A stretch of DNA of 64,000 nucleotides from Morganella sibonii (GTDB taxonomy: Bacteria > Pseudomonadota > Gammaproteobacteria > Enterobacterales > Enterobacteriaceae), in the NCBI RefSeq assembly GCF_040560245.1, contig NZ_JAKMWP010000007.1. One strand, 5' to 3'. Shown piece by piece: positions 1 to 9,280 of this stretch. Every line of letters starts with the position of its first letter. The stretch's first letter is position 1. The position numbers were made by a program, and so were the translations under genes. A model generated the notes under the pieces. It ran no database searches. It worked only from the letters and a program-made list of their open reading frames with translations, and had not been told where the DNA came from.

Positions 1-449
1 TGGTGACAGGGCATTTCGGCACGTCGGAAAAACGCAGTATCTGCGGGCACTCGATGGGCGGACACGGCGCACTGGTACTGGCGCTGCGTAATCCGGAGGC
101 GTTCCTCAGTGTGTCGGCGTTTGCGCCGATTGTGTCACCGTCACAGGTGCCGTGGGGCGAAAAAGCGTTCTCTGCCTATCTGGGACAGGATAAAGCGGTG
201 TGGGAACAGTATGATGCGGTCAGACTGATCGAATCCGGTCACCGCGTCGCAGATATGCTGGTTGATCAGGGGCTTGCGGATACGTTCTTCAGTAAGCAGC
301 TGAAAACCGGTTTACTGAAATCTGCCTGCGAAACACATGGTATTCCGCACACTATCCGTGTGCATGCCGGTTATGATCACAGCTATTACTTTATTGCGAG
401 TTTTATCGCGGATCATATCGCCTGGCATGCGGCACGTCTCAACGCATAA
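1..449 (+). CDS. fghA: S-formylglutathione hydrolase, C-terminal part (5' end outside window)
   Basis: Esterase of the glutathione-dependent formaldehyde detoxification route, hydrolysing S-formylglutathione to formate and glutathione in the cytoplasm. The visible 148 residues hold the nucleophile elbow G-H-S-M-G-G-H-G-A and, near the end, the A-G-Y-D-H-S-Y-Y motif that carries the catalytic histidine. The reading frame is open to the left edge, so the start lies outside the window; the first GTG at position 3 is not a true start, because homologues have over 100 residues before the serine motif. Resembles FrmB/YeiG of E. coli; which of the two cannot be decided. The gene ends in a hairpin shared with the convergent kptA. 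Confidence 0.88.
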   Translation, partial: VTGHFGTSEKRSICGHSMGGHGALVLALRNPEAFLSVSAFAPIVSPSQVPWGEKAFSAYLGQDKAVWEQYDAVRLIESGHRVADMLVDQGLADTFFSKQLKTGLLKSACETHGIPHTIRVHAGYDHSYYFIASFIADHIAWHAARLNA

Positions 450-470
450 ACCCGGTCAGCCGGGTTTTTT
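448..470 (+). terminator. Rho-independent terminator of the S-formylglutathione hydrolase gene
   Basis: Stem AAACCCGG (448-455) / CCGGGTTT (460-467) with loop TCAG, followed by a T-run to 470. The stop codon of the convergent kptA gene (456-458) sits in the loop, so the hairpin overlaps both genes. Confidence 0.8.
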
Positions 471-1007
471 CTGCGACAGGTATTTTATCGGTACATGCGG
501 CGTCAGCCAGACGCCGTTATCCGCCAGATAGAACGGATAACCGGTTTTATGCATCTCTCCGGCGGCAATGGTGAGCACCACCGGTTTGCCGTGGCGGGCG
601 CCGACCGTCAGCGCGGTATCTTCATCCGCACTGAGGTGGACATAATGCCGTGATCCGGCAATCAGCCCCAATTCACAAATATCACTGATAAACCGGATAG
701 CGGTGCCGTGATAAAGTGTGTCCGGCGGTGTCTGCGGCGGATAATCTATCGCCACCTGCCCGGCGGAGTGTCCTTGTGCCGCGCGGATATACATACCGTC
801 GGATGAGATCGTAAACCGTTTTTTATCATTGGTCTGCACGACCTCATCCAGTGTTCCGCGATCAAACGGCGTGCCGTGAACTGCGGCCTGACTCAGCAGT
901 GCGGCAATCTCTGTCCAGCCCTCACCGTCGAGGCTGATCCCGATGGATTCCGGTTTGTGCCTCAGGACATAGCTCAGAAATTTACTGATTTTATCGTATT
1001 GACTCAT
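456..1007 (-). CDS. kptA: RNA 2'-phosphotransferase KptA/Tpt1
   Basis: Removes the 2'-phosphate from RNA splice junctions using NAD+, giving ADP-ribose 1'',2''-cyclic phosphate. The 183-residue length is normal for the family. The N-terminal F-L-S-Y-V-L-R-H-K-P motif (R16, H17) and the later L-Y-H-G-T and H-Y-V-H-L-S motifs of the NAD-binding half are present, fitting the Arg-His-Arg-Arg active site known for Tpt1. The role of this enzyme in bacteria that lack tRNA splicing of the yeast type is unclear; RNA repair is the usual guess. It is a single gene; its last codons read through the right arm of the neighbouring terminator. Confidence 0.92.
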   Translation of the reverse strand: MSQYDKISKFLSYVLRHKPESIGISLDGEGWTEIAALLSQAAVHGTPFDRGTLDEVVQTNDKKRFTISSDGMYIRAAQGHSAGQVAIDYPPQTPPDTLYHGTAIRFISDICELGLIAGSRHYVHLSADEDTALTVGARHGKPVVLTIAAGEMHKTGYPFYLADNGVWLTPHVPIKYLSQKKPG

Positions 1008-1155
1008 CGTGTTTATTTTATCGTGTTTGCCGGTGATCCGGCGGTGATATCATGGATGAATTATACGCGTCTGCGGCGGTAAAAGGGAGAAAGGACTGCG
1101 ATAACCCTGCGCTGTATCAGATACTGACGGCGGAATAACCGCCGTCAGTCTGTTT

Positions 1156-2385
1156 TTAAATAGTACTGAGTTCACGGTTACGGGTTTCCGCACCGAGGAA
1201 GAGCACTGCGAGAATGGCGATCACCACTGCGGCACTGAAGATCAGGAAAATCGTGCTGACAGCAAACTGATACTGAATCAGATAACCGGCCAGCAGCGGC
1301 CCCAGTATCCCGCCTATCCGTCCGATGGCTGTGGCGGTTCCCGCACCGGTGGCGCGGATACTGTCCGGATACTGCTCCGGGGTGTAGGCGTAGAGCGCGC
1401 CCCAGGCACCGAGGTTAAAGAATGAGAGCAGCATGCCGGAGATAACCAGTGCTGTGGCGGTTTCCGCGCAACTGAAGCCGTACGCACTGATTGCGGTACC
1501 GGCGAGATAGGTCACCAGCACAAATTTGCGGCCGTAACGTTCAATCAGCCAGGCGGCACTGAAATAGCCGGGCAGTTGGGCGAGTGTCATGATCAGCACA
1601 TACTGGAAGCTTTTTATCAGACTGAAACCCTTGAGGATCGCCACACCGGGCAGCCAGAGAAAAATGCCGTAATAGGAAAACACCACACAGAACCACAGGA
1701 TCCACAGCATCAGTGTGGCACGGCGGTATTGCGGCGACCAGATCAGCGCCATTGACTGCGCCACCGTAAGTTTCGGACGCGTCTGTGCTGTATAGCGGGA
1801 TACCGGTTCCGGCAGTTTTGCCCGCAGCCAGAGCGCATACAGCGCAGGCAGGGCGCTGAGCAGCATCGCCGTGCGCCAGCCGTAATCCGGGATAACATAA
1901 TAGGCAATCAGTGCCGCAATCAGCCAGCCCACAGCCCAGAAGCTTTCCAGCAGCACAACCACGCGGCCGCGCTCGTGAGGGGCCACGCTCTCACTGACCA
2001 GCGTGGACGCCACCGGCAGTTCGCCGCCCAGCCCCATGCCGATAAAAAAGCGCAGCACCAGAACCACCGCCAGCGAACCGGCGACAGCCGTCAGGCCGGA
2101 ACCGAGACTGAACAGCAGCAGGGTGAGAATAAACACCGGTTTACGGCCTTTTCTGTCCGCCATAATACCGAAAACAAAGGCACCCACAGCCATTCCGGCG
2201 GCATTGAGACTGCCGATCCAGCCGAGCTGCGAGGCACTCAGCCCCCAGTCTGCCTGTAAGGCCGCCAGCAGAAATGCCAGCAGTCCGACATCCATGGCAT
2301 CAAATGTCCAGCCCATCCCGGCTATCCATAACAGCTTGTTACGTGAGGTGGCTGACGCCGCCGTGTGTGTCCGGAGTGTCGTCAT
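1156..2385 (-). CDS. niaP: MFS transporter, probable niacin (nicotinate/nicotinamide) importer NiaP
   Basis: A 409-residue, 12-helix major facilitator protein. The first helix carries G-W-T-F-D-A-M-D-V-G, as in the aromatic-acid/niacin porters, and the loop after helix 2 holds G-I-M-A-D-R-K-G-R-K, the MFS signature. Substrate assignment to niacin rests on this family likeness and on a perfect NadR-type box 34-51 bp upstream of the start codon, which places the gene under NAD-dependent repression. In the family, import of niacin feeds the NAD salvage pathway. An aromatic-acid substrate remains possible. Confidence 0.75.
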   Translation of the reverse strand: MTTLRTHTAASATSRNKLLWIAGMGWTFDAMDVGLLAFLLAALQADWGLSASQLGWIGSLNAAGMAVGAFVFGIMADRKGRKPVFILTLLLFSLGSGLTAVAGSLAVVLVLRFFIGMGLGGELPVASTLVSESVAPHERGRVVVLLESFWAVGWLIAALIAYYVIPDYGWRTAMLLSALPALYALWLRAKLPEPVSRYTAQTRPKLTVAQSMALIWSPQYRRATLMLWILWFCVVFSYYGIFLWLPGVAILKGFSLIKSFQYVLIMTLAQLPGYFSAAWLIERYGRKFVLVTYLAGTAISAYGFSCAETATALVISGMLLSFFNLGAWGALYAYTPEQYPDSIRATGAGTATAIGRIGGILGPLLAGYLIQYQFAVSTIFLIFSAAVVIAILAVLFLGAETRNRELSTI

Positions 2386-2418
2386 GATTGCGGCCTTTTT
2401 TATCCGTCAGAAGAAATG

Positions 2419-2436
2419 TGTTTAGTATACTAAACA
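2419..2436. promoter_or_regulatory. NadR-type operator
   Basis: TGTTTAGTATACTAAACA is a perfect 18-bp palindrome that fits the enterobacterial NadR consensus TGTTTA-N6-TAAACA exactly. It lies 34 bp upstream of the start of the niaP-like gene, where a repressor would block transcription. NadR binding itself is inference. Confidence 0.85.
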
Positions 2437-2644
2437 ATAAAAGTATAAATGTTAATCATAAAATACCGTTTTAAAGAGACGGCAACATATAAAAAGAACG
2501 GAAACCGGCGGACAGCGCTGTTTTTAAGGTTATTCCGTTATCTTCATCCGGGGGGCTGTTCTATTATGAAGTGTTATAGTGCTCACAGCCGTCTGCCGGT
2601 CTGCGATGCCGGAATTGTGATGATAATAATCAGGGAGTTAAGCA

Positions 2645-4270
2645 ATGGGATTAACCTTTGGCATTAAAAGTACCCTGCTGATCGCCGGTATGGCGGTAAC
2701 AGCCGGTGCGGCGGGTAAACCGAATGTGATTGTTCAGGATGTAAAACTTAACAAAGCAACGATTTTCCTGCGCGGGGCAGAGCTGAGTAACAGTGCAACA
2801 CTCAATCTGCCTGCCGGTGACAGTGATATCATCCTGACAAATGTGGCCGGAAACATTAATCCGGGCAGCTTATCCGTTATGCTTGATAATGACGATGTCA
2901 TTATTCAGTCAATCAATCTGCGCAGCGAAATTGAAAAACCAGTGTATTCAGATGACATCAATGCCATAAAAGCGCAGATTGAGGAACAGGATCTGGCTAT
3001 TCAGAAGCTGAATATGCAGACTGAAATCAATAACGAGCAGCTTGGCCTGTTGCGTGACCAGAATTTCTTCGGTACCGGCGGTGCGCCGCTGACACAGGAA
3101 CAATCGGTGCAGAAGCTGGATTTTATCCGCAGTCAGATGGCAAAAATCTATGCTGAACAGCTGGAATACACCCGGCAAATCAATGAAAAAACCGAAGCAC
3201 TGACCCTGCTGAAAGCGCAGTATGAAGAGAAGATCGCACAGTTTAAGGAACGCCGCACTCAGCTGGTGCTGAATGTGTCAGCGAAAAAAGCGGTAACTGC
3301 GGAACTGGATATTGACTATATCACGCCGGATGCGGCCTGGGCGCCGTCCTATGATATCCGCAGCACCGGTATGGATAAGCCGGTGACGCTGACCTATAAA
3401 GCGGATGTGATTCAGAATACCGGTATTGACTGGGATCAGGTGGATCTGGTGCTGTCATCCGCTGACCCGGTGCAGAGCATCGCACCACCGCAGCTTTATC
3501 CGTGGTATTTATCGATGATGAAAGACTACGGTGTGCTGGCCGAAATGACGGCTGCCCCGGCACCGGCGATGATGGCCGATGCGGAGTACAGCCGTAACCG
3601 TATGGCGAAAAAAGCCCCCGCCGGCGGGATCTCGTCGTTTGTTACCGCAGAGAGTAACGGTATCAGCCTGACCTATACTATCGATAAGCCGTATTCCCTG
3701 CCGTCCGTTGCGGAATCCCGTTCACTGACTATCAAGCAGACGGATCTGGACGGAAAATACCGCTATATCACACGGCCGAAGATAGATGAACATGTGTATT
3801 TACAGGCGGTTGTGGAAAATGCACCGGCACTGAATCTGCTCAGCGGTAAGGCGAATATCTATTTTGATAACCGCTATATCGGGCAGACCTATATTGATTC
3901 CGGCCTGATCACCGATGAGCTGGAAGTACCGTTCGGTATGAATAAAGATATTCAGGTCAGCCGTAAGGTGGACAATAAGATGACAAAACAGCCGGGTATC
4001 CTGGGCTCTGCGGTTGAACAGACCGAAGGGTATGTGATCACGCTGTCATCCTTTGCCAAAGCGCCGCTGGTGGTAACGGTTTTTGACCAGATCCCGGTCA
4101 GTCAGGATACCAATATCCTGGTGAAAGATGTCTCAACGGGTGAGGGTAAAGTGAACAAACAGACCGGTGAAGTGGAATGGAAAGCGGAACTGAAGCCGCA
4201 GCAGACAACAGAACTGCCGCTGAATTACACGCTGAAATACCCGAAAGATAAACCGGTTAACGGTTTATAA
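2645..4270 (+). CDS. DUF4139 (mucoidy inhibitor MuiA-like) exported protein
   Basis: A 541-residue protein with a likely N-terminal signal segment (about residues 1-22, ending A-G-A-A). The N-terminal domain (about 28-110) matches the DUF4140 type, with a V-x-L-N-K-A-T-I-F-L-R-G-A-E-L stretch. It is followed by a coiled coil (about 110-205) and the beta-rich DUF4139 domain to the end, starting near D-I-D-Y-I-T-P-D-A-A-W-A-P-S-Y-D-I-R. Some family members affect exopolysaccharide (mucoidy) but no biochemical function is established. Start chosen at the ATG after an AGGGAG Shine-Dalgarno. Stands alone, closed by a strong terminator. Confidence 0.8.
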   Translation: MGLTFGIKSTLLIAGMAVTAGAAGKPNVIVQDVKLNKATIFLRGAELSNSATLNLPAGDSDIILTNVAGNINPGSLSVMLDNDDVIIQSINLRSEIEKPVYSDDINAIKAQIEEQDLAIQKLNMQTEINNEQLGLLRDQNFFGTGGAPLTQEQSVQKLDFIRSQMAKIYAEQLEYTRQINEKTEALTLLKAQYEEKIAQFKERRTQLVLNVSAKKAVTAELDIDYITPDAAWAPSYDIRSTGMDKPVTLTYKADVIQNTGIDWDQVDLVLSSADPVQSIAPPQLYPWYLSMMKDYGVLAEMTAAPAPAMMADAEYSRNRMAKKAPAGGISSFVTAESNGISLTYTIDKPYSLPSVAESRSLTIKQTDLDGKYRYITRPKIDEHVYLQAVVENAPALNLLSGKANIYFDNRYIGQTYIDSGLITDELEVPFGMNKDIQVSRKVDNKMTKQPGILGSAVEQTEGYVITLSSFAKAPLVVTVFDQIPVSQDTNILVKDVSTGEGKVNKQTGEVEWKAELKPQQTTELPLNYTLKYPKDKPVNGL

Positions 4271-4289
4271 TTCCCGCAGGTAACAAAGC

Positions 4290-4316
4290 AAACGGCCGGG
4301 GTTCCCGGCCGTTTTT
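4290..4316 (+). terminator. Rho-independent terminator after the DUF4139 gene
   Basis: Stem ACGGCCGGG / CCCGGCCGT with loop GTTC and a T-run on the plus strand; the matching A-run on the left could also help the convergent carbamate kinase transcript. Confidence 0.85.
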
Positions 4317-4342
4317 CACAGAAAAAAGAAAGAAAAGAAAGA

Positions 4343-5275
4343 TTAGTCGCCGATAACGGTACCGGTTTTACCCTCAATACCCTCTTTGGCTTTATCCAGC
4401 AATGTAATCAGTGCCTGACGGCCTTTTTTACTGCGGCTGAAAGAGAGCGCGGCTTCCACTTTCGGTAACATCGAGCCCGGCGCAAAATGTTTTTCATCGA
4501 TATAGCGCTGCGCATCCGCAGAGGTCAGTTTATCCAGCCACTGCTCGTTTGGTTTGCCGAAATTGATGGCAATTTTCTCTACTGCGGTCAGGATAATCAG
4601 CATATCCGCATCGATCATCTCTGCCAGTTTGGCACTCGCCCAGTCTTTGTCGATAACCGCGTTGGCACCGTGCAGTTTGTTGCCGTCGCGGATCACCGGA
4701 ATCCCGCCGCCGCCGACGGTGATTACCAGCTGATCGGCATCCAGCATCGCTTTAACTGTTTCTTTTTCAATAATATCAACCGGTTTCGGTGATGACACCA
4801 CACGGCGGTAACCACGGCCCGCATCCTCGCGCATCTCAAACCCTTTCAGGGTCAGTGCATCCGCTTCTTCTTTGGTATAGAACGCGCCGATAGGTTTGGT
4901 CGGGTTTTTGAATGACGGGTCGGCGGCATCGACTTCCACCTGTGTCACAATCGTGGCGACCGGCTTATTGATCCCCCGGCTCAGCAGCTCTTCACGCAGC
5001 GCATTCTGTAAATCATAACCGATATATCCCTGGCTCAGAGCCACACAGACTGACATCGGCAGAACCGGCGATTTGGCTTCGGTTTTGCTGGCCGCCTCAA
5101 AGGCGCCGGTTATCATCCCGACCTGCGGGCCGTTGCCGTGTGTCACCACAACGCGGTATCCCTGAGCAATCAGGTCGGCGATCACGACAGAGGTGGTTCT
5201 GACAGCAACCCTCTGTCCCGGAAGATCATTTCCCAGTGCGTTGCCGCCCAGTGCTAATACGATTGTTTTTTTCAT
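4343..5275 (-). CDS. yqeA: Carbamate kinase (YqeA/ArcC type)
   Basis: Transfers the phosphate of carbamoyl phosphate to ADP, giving ATP, CO2 and ammonia. The 310-residue length and N-terminal V-L-A-L-G-G-N-A-L plus T-H-G-N-G-P-Q-V-G motifs are those of the amino acid kinase family carbamate kinases. It is the last gene of a minus-strand series (ygeW, ygeX, ygeY, hydantoinase, kinase). In this setting it should harvest ATP from carbamoyl phosphate released by the YgeW carbamoyltransferase, the energy-yielding step proposed for anaerobic ureido compound breakdown. No arginine deiminase gene is nearby, which argues against an arcC role. Confidence 0.9.
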   Translation of the reverse strand: MKKTIVLALGGNALGNDLPGQRVAVRTTSVVIADLIAQGYRVVVTHGNGPQVGMITGAFEAASKTEAKSPVLPMSVCVALSQGYIGYDLQNALREELLSRGINKPVATIVTQVEVDAADPSFKNPTKPIGAFYTKEEADALTLKGFEMREDAGRGYRRVVSSPKPVDIIEKETVKAMLDADQLVITVGGGGIPVIRDGNKLHGANAVIDKDWASAKLAEMIDADMLIILTAVEKIAINFGKPNEQWLDKLTSADAQRYIDEKHFAPGSMLPKVEAALSFSRSKKGRQALITLLDKAKEGIEGKTGTVIGD

Positions 5276-5320
5276 CCTTTTTTACCCGTAATAAATGAGT
5301 TGAAACGATAATCGGAAAAA

Positions 5321-6712
5321 TTAATAACACCGGTGTGGTGCTTTAAACGGACGGCGTTTCAGGAAACGGCCGCGGCCGGGTTCAGCCGTAAATTCACCGT
5401 CGAGGTAAACAATATCACCGCGTGACAGTGTGCAGCGGACAGCACCCTGTACGGTCATACCCTCGTACGGGCTGTAATCTGCATTATCGTGCAGATCCGC
5501 GTGGCGGATCGTGGTTTCCTGCGCCGGGTCGATAATGGTGATATCACCGTCTGCGCCCGGGCGGATCACCCCTTTTTCCGGCCAGATACCAAACAGTTTT
5601 GCCGGCATCGCACTGGTCAGGGAAACAAAGTGTTCCGGAGAAATCCGCCCCTGCATCACGCCCGCAGAAAACAGCAGCAACATGCGGTTTTCAACACCCG
5701 GCAGGCCGTTCGGACAGCGGGTGAAATCCCCGCCGGACAGTGCCAGGCGCTGCTGATACGGGAACGTGCAGTGGTCGGTGGCGACCACATCAATATCGCC
5801 GTCATCAATACCCAGCCAAAGCGCATCCGCTTCCCGGCGGTTACGCAGCGGCGGGCTGAGAATAAATTTCAGGCCGTCATCACGCTCATAACAGCGCTTA
5901 TCAAGGAACAGATACTGCGGACAGGTTTCTATCCAGACCGGCTGATGACGGGCTTTCGCCATCTTCAGGTAATCAAGACCTGATCCGTTGGAAAGGTGAA
6001 CAATATAGAGCGGCGCATTGCCGCAGATCCGGGCCAGGTTGATCATCCGGCCGATAGCTTCCGTTTCGCATTCCGCCGGACGGCTCAGGGCGTGGAAAAC
6101 CGGCGAGGTCTGACCTTTTTTCACAAATTCCGCTTTGCGCTGCGCAATCACCGCGTCATTTTCCGGATGCACGGTGGTCAGTGCCCCGGAACGGTTAAGC
6201 TGTTGCAGAGCGCGTAAGATATCCGGATCATCCAGTTTGTACTGATAGGTCAGATAGAGTTTGAAGCTGCTGATCCCGTCCGCCACCATCAGCGGGATTT
6301 CCTTTAAAATATCGTCATTGATATGCTGGATGACGCCGTGAAAACTGTAGTCGATAACGGCACGTCCTTTGGCGTAGCGGTGATAATTCTCAAGCTGGTG
6401 GTGCAGGGAACAACCCGCCGGACCAAATCCCATATGATCGATAATGGTGGTGGTACCGCCGCAGGCTGCCGCACGCGTGCCGGTGTAAAAATCATCACAG
6501 CTGCGGGCAAGGCCGACATCAATATTAAAGTGGGTATGAACATCAATACCGCCGGGAAAAACATAGCATCCCTGTGCATCAATAACCCGGTCATTTGTCT
6601 CCGGTACAATATCCGGTGCAATCTGTGAGATCAGGCCGTTTTCAATCAGAACATCCTGCCGGTATTGTCCGTCCGCATTGACAACGGTGCCGTTGATAAT
6701 AACTGTACGCAT
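5321..6712 (-). CDS. hyuA: D-hydantoinase / dihydropyrimidinase (HyuA/YgeZ type)
   Basis: Cyclic amidohydrolase of 463 residues, opening hydantoin-like rings. The metal site of the family is visible in order: D-V-H-T-H (two His), the carboxylated lysine in S-S-F-K-L-Y, T-V-H-P-E, I-V-H-L-S and A-T-D-H. The start is the ATG at 6710-6712, giving the normal N-terminus M-R-T-V-I-I-N-G-T-V-V-N and preceded by AGGAG at a good distance; an upstream ATG at 6757 would add 15 atypical residues. Lies between ygeY and the carbamate kinase. In the proposed anaerobic purine pathway this enzyme acts on a ring-opened or imidazole-derived intermediate. Confidence 0.9.
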   Translation of the reverse strand: MRTVIINGTVVNADGQYRQDVLIENGLISQIAPDIVPETNDRVIDAQGCYVFPGGIDVHTHFNIDVGLARSCDDFYTGTRAAACGGTTTIIDHMGFGPAGCSLHHQLENYHRYAKGRAVIDYSFHGVIQHINDDILKEIPLMVADGISSFKLYLTYQYKLDDPDILRALQQLNRSGALTTVHPENDAVIAQRKAEFVKKGQTSPVFHALSRPAECETEAIGRMINLARICGNAPLYIVHLSNGSGLDYLKMAKARHQPVWIETCPQYLFLDKRCYERDDGLKFILSPPLRNRREADALWLGIDDGDIDVVATDHCTFPYQQRLALSGGDFTRCPNGLPGVENRMLLLFSAGVMQGRISPEHFVSLTSAMPAKLFGIWPEKGVIRPGADGDITIIDPAQETTIRHADLHDNADYSPYEGMTVQGAVRCTLSRGDIVYLDGEFTAEPGRGRFLKRRPFKAPHRCY

Positions 6713-6781
6713 AGGGGGTGCTCCTGAAAAAGGTACTCCTGAAAAAGCCCCGCACATCTGTACGGGGCCGGTAAGACATAA

Positions 6782-7999
6782 TTATTTTTTCAGTTCAGCC
6801 ATGTAGCTTAACGGAATGGCCGCATACATTGCCGCACAGGTCACCAGGTGATCTTTCCATGTTTTTTCGTTTGGTGCGTGTGCTTCAGGCTCTTTACCCG
6901 GACCAAAACCGATGACCGGAATGCCGTGACGACCCATGATAGAAACACCGTTGGTGGAGAAAGTCCACTTATCAACAACCGGCTCTTTATTGAACAGGCC
7001 GCGGTAAGCGCGATCCAGCGTCTTCACGGTGAAGTGATCTTCTTCCACTTTCCAGGTCGGGAAGTAGCACTCTGTCGGATAGACCAGACCGGTCCAGGAG
7101 GCACGCTCATAGGTGTACATAGACACGACGCCTTTCGCGGCTTTGACGGCCGGTAATGCGCGGATTTCGTCCAGCGCGCCTTCCCAGGTTTCGCCCCAGG
7201 TCAGACGGCGGTCGATAGAAACCGCACAGCTGTCAGCAACGGCACAGCGGCTTGGTGAGGTGTAGAAAATTTCAGAAACAGTCAGTGTGCCCTGGCCGAG
7301 GAAATCGTCGTGTGCCAGACGTTTTGACAGCTCCTGCAATTCGCCCAGAATCGGTCCCATTTTGAAGATAGCGTTATCACCGCGCTCCGGTGCGGAGCCG
7401 TGGCAGCTGATCCCCGGAACATCAATGCGGATTTCCATACGACCGCGCTGGCCGCGGTAAATCTGGCAGTCTGTCGGTTCGGTACTGACCACGAATTCCG
7501 GTTTGATTTTGTCCTGCTCGATAATGTACTGCCAGCACAGACCGTCACAGTCTTCTTCCTGAACGGTCCCGGTCACCAGCAGGGTGTACTGATCTTCCAG
7601 ACCTAAGTCTTTGATAATTTTACCGGCATAGACCATCGATGCCATGCCGCCTTCCTGGTCAGACGTACCGCGTCCGCCGATGATTTCATCGTTTTCCATA
7701 CCTTCGTACGGGTCGAATTCCCAGTTTTTGATGTTACCGATACCCACGGTATCGATATGCGCATCCATTGCGATCAGGTGCGGACCGTGACCGATATAAC
7801 CCAGAATGTTCCCCATCGGGTCGATATCCACTTTATCAAAGCCGACTTTTTCCATCTCTTCTTTGATGCGGTGAATCACGCGTTTTTCATCACAGCTTTC
7901 GCTGGGAATTGCCACCATATCGCGCAGAAAGCGGGTCATGTCTTTTTTATAGTGTTCAGCTTTTTTGACAATTTCATCGAACGGGATTTGCTTAGCCAT
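6782..7999 (-). CDS. ygeY: YgeY, M20-family amidohydrolase (selenium metabolism-linked hydrolase)
   Basis: A 405-residue M20 metallohydrolase with the metal-site motifs A-M-D-A-H-I-D-T-V and T-S-D-Q-E-G-G followed by V-Q-E-E-D-C-D-G. The YgeY subfamily travels with ygeW, ygeX, hyuA and molybdenum hydroxylases, and is thought to cleave a ureido or peptide-like intermediate to 2,3-diaminopropionate. It starts 19 bp after ygeX ends, so the two are surely co-transcribed. The true substrate is not known from sequence. Confidence 0.9.
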   Translation of the reverse strand: MAKQIPFDEIVKKAEHYKKDMTRFLRDMVAIPSESCDEKRVIHRIKEEMEKVGFDKVDIDPMGNILGYIGHGPHLIAMDAHIDTVGIGNIKNWEFDPYEGMENDEIIGGRGTSDQEGGMASMVYAGKIIKDLGLEDQYTLLVTGTVQEEDCDGLCWQYIIEQDKIKPEFVVSTEPTDCQIYRGQRGRMEIRIDVPGISCHGSAPERGDNAIFKMGPILGELQELSKRLAHDDFLGQGTLTVSEIFYTSPSRCAVADSCAVSIDRRLTWGETWEGALDEIRALPAVKAAKGVVSMYTYERASWTGLVYPTECYFPTWKVEEDHFTVKTLDRAYRGLFNKEPVVDKWTFSTNGVSIMGRHGIPVIGFGPGKEPEAHAPNEKTWKDHLVTCAAMYAAIPLSYMAELKK

Positions 8000-8018
8000 G
8001 TTTCAATACTCCAATTAG

Positions 8019-9221
8019 TTAATATTTCTGCGCCGGGTTTTTACCTTCCCAGACAACTTCACGGTAATGTTTGGTATCTGTATCACCTTCGGTATTGATC
8101 ACGAGGATGACGGAATCACTGTTCAGGCCGAGTTTTGCCATCAGTTCCGCACGTTCCGGATGATAGTTAACCGCCGCCAGCACACCGAGACCGACGGCGC
8201 CGGATTCACCGGAAATCACACGGTGGTCTTTGCCGTACGGGTTACCGAGGACACGCATGCCGAGGGCGGCCACCGCATCTTCACAGGAAATAAACTGTGT
8301 CGCGCAGTTACGCATCAGATCCCAGCCGATAGGGTTCGGCTCGCCGCAGGCCAGACCGGCCATGATGGTGGCCATATCACCGCCGACATTGACGATTTCG
8401 CCTTTCAGGCTGGAGCGGTAGAGGCAGTCAGCCAGATCCGGCTCGACGATAATAGAATGCAGATCTTTTGCCCCGAACTCATCGACCAGATAGCCCAGCA
8501 CGCCGCCGGCCATCGCACCCACACCGGCCTGTAACAGCACGTGGGTCGGACGCTGAATCTTCATCTCTTTCATCTGGGCAACGGCTTCGGCAGCCAGTGT
8601 GGTATAACCCTGCATAATCCAGGTCGGGATCTTGGTGTAGCCTTCACAGGCGGTATCCTGAACCACGAGCCAGCCGTGTTTTTTGGCATTTTCCATGGTG
8701 AGACGGACGGTATCGTCGTAGTTCATGTCTGTGACGATACACTCCGCCCCGAGGCCGGTAATATGATCAACACGTTCCTGTGCTGAACCTTTCGGCATAT
8801 ACACCACTGCTTTCTGACCCAGAGCGCGTGCCGCCCAGGCCACACCACGGCCGTGGTTGCCGTCAGTGGTGGTGGCGAACGTCATTTTTTCAGTCAGGGT
8901 GTTTTTGAGTTTCTCGAAAGAGAAATCATCAATATCCATGTTGTACTTTTCGCACAACAGATGGGCGATGGCATAAGAGCCGCCCAGAATTTTGAATGCA
9001 TTCAGATCAAAACGCTGTGACTCATCTTTCACCAGGATGCTGCGCACGCCGAACAGAGCGGCGAGATCGGTCATGTCATACAGCGGCGTCGGATGGTAAC
9101 CCGTAATTTTCTCATGAAACTTCAGCGCTTTATGTGCTTCTTCACGGGAAAAAAGCGGGGAGTGTTTACCGTTGAAATAACGGTTATCTGAAATATCTAA
9201 CTTCAGTGAGAAGACAGACAT
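8019..9221 (-). CDS. ygeX: Diaminopropionate ammonia-lyase (DpaL/YgeX)
   Basis: PLP enzyme that splits 2,3-diaminopropionate into pyruvate and two ammonia. The 400 residues include N-A-F-K with K77 as the PLP-binding lysine, T-D-G-N-H-G-R-G-V-A (phosphate and asparagine loop) and the glycine-rich L-L-Q-A-G-V-G-A-M-A-G-G phosphate-cup motif. Length and motifs match E. coli YgeX. It lies between ygeW and ygeY; it provides the pyruvate exit of the purine-derived carbon in the proposed pathway. AGGTGAGG lies upstream of the ATG. Confidence 0.95.
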   Translation of the reverse strand: MSVFSLKLDISDNRYFNGKHSPLFSREEAHKALKFHEKITGYHPTPLYDMTDLAALFGVRSILVKDESQRFDLNAFKILGGSYAIAHLLCEKYNMDIDDFSFEKLKNTLTEKMTFATTTDGNHGRGVAWAARALGQKAVVYMPKGSAQERVDHITGLGAECIVTDMNYDDTVRLTMENAKKHGWLVVQDTACEGYTKIPTWIMQGYTTLAAEAVAQMKEMKIQRPTHVLLQAGVGAMAGGVLGYLVDEFGAKDLHSIIVEPDLADCLYRSSLKGEIVNVGGDMATIMAGLACGEPNPIGWDLMRNCATQFISCEDAVAALGMRVLGNPYGKDHRVISGESGAVGLGVLAAVNYHPERAELMAKLGLNSDSVILVINTEGDTDTKHYREVVWEGKNPAQKY

Positions 9222-9280
9222 AGAGCCTCACCTCATATCATCGGGAAAATAACCCGGCCGGTGACGGCCGGGCTCCGGAT

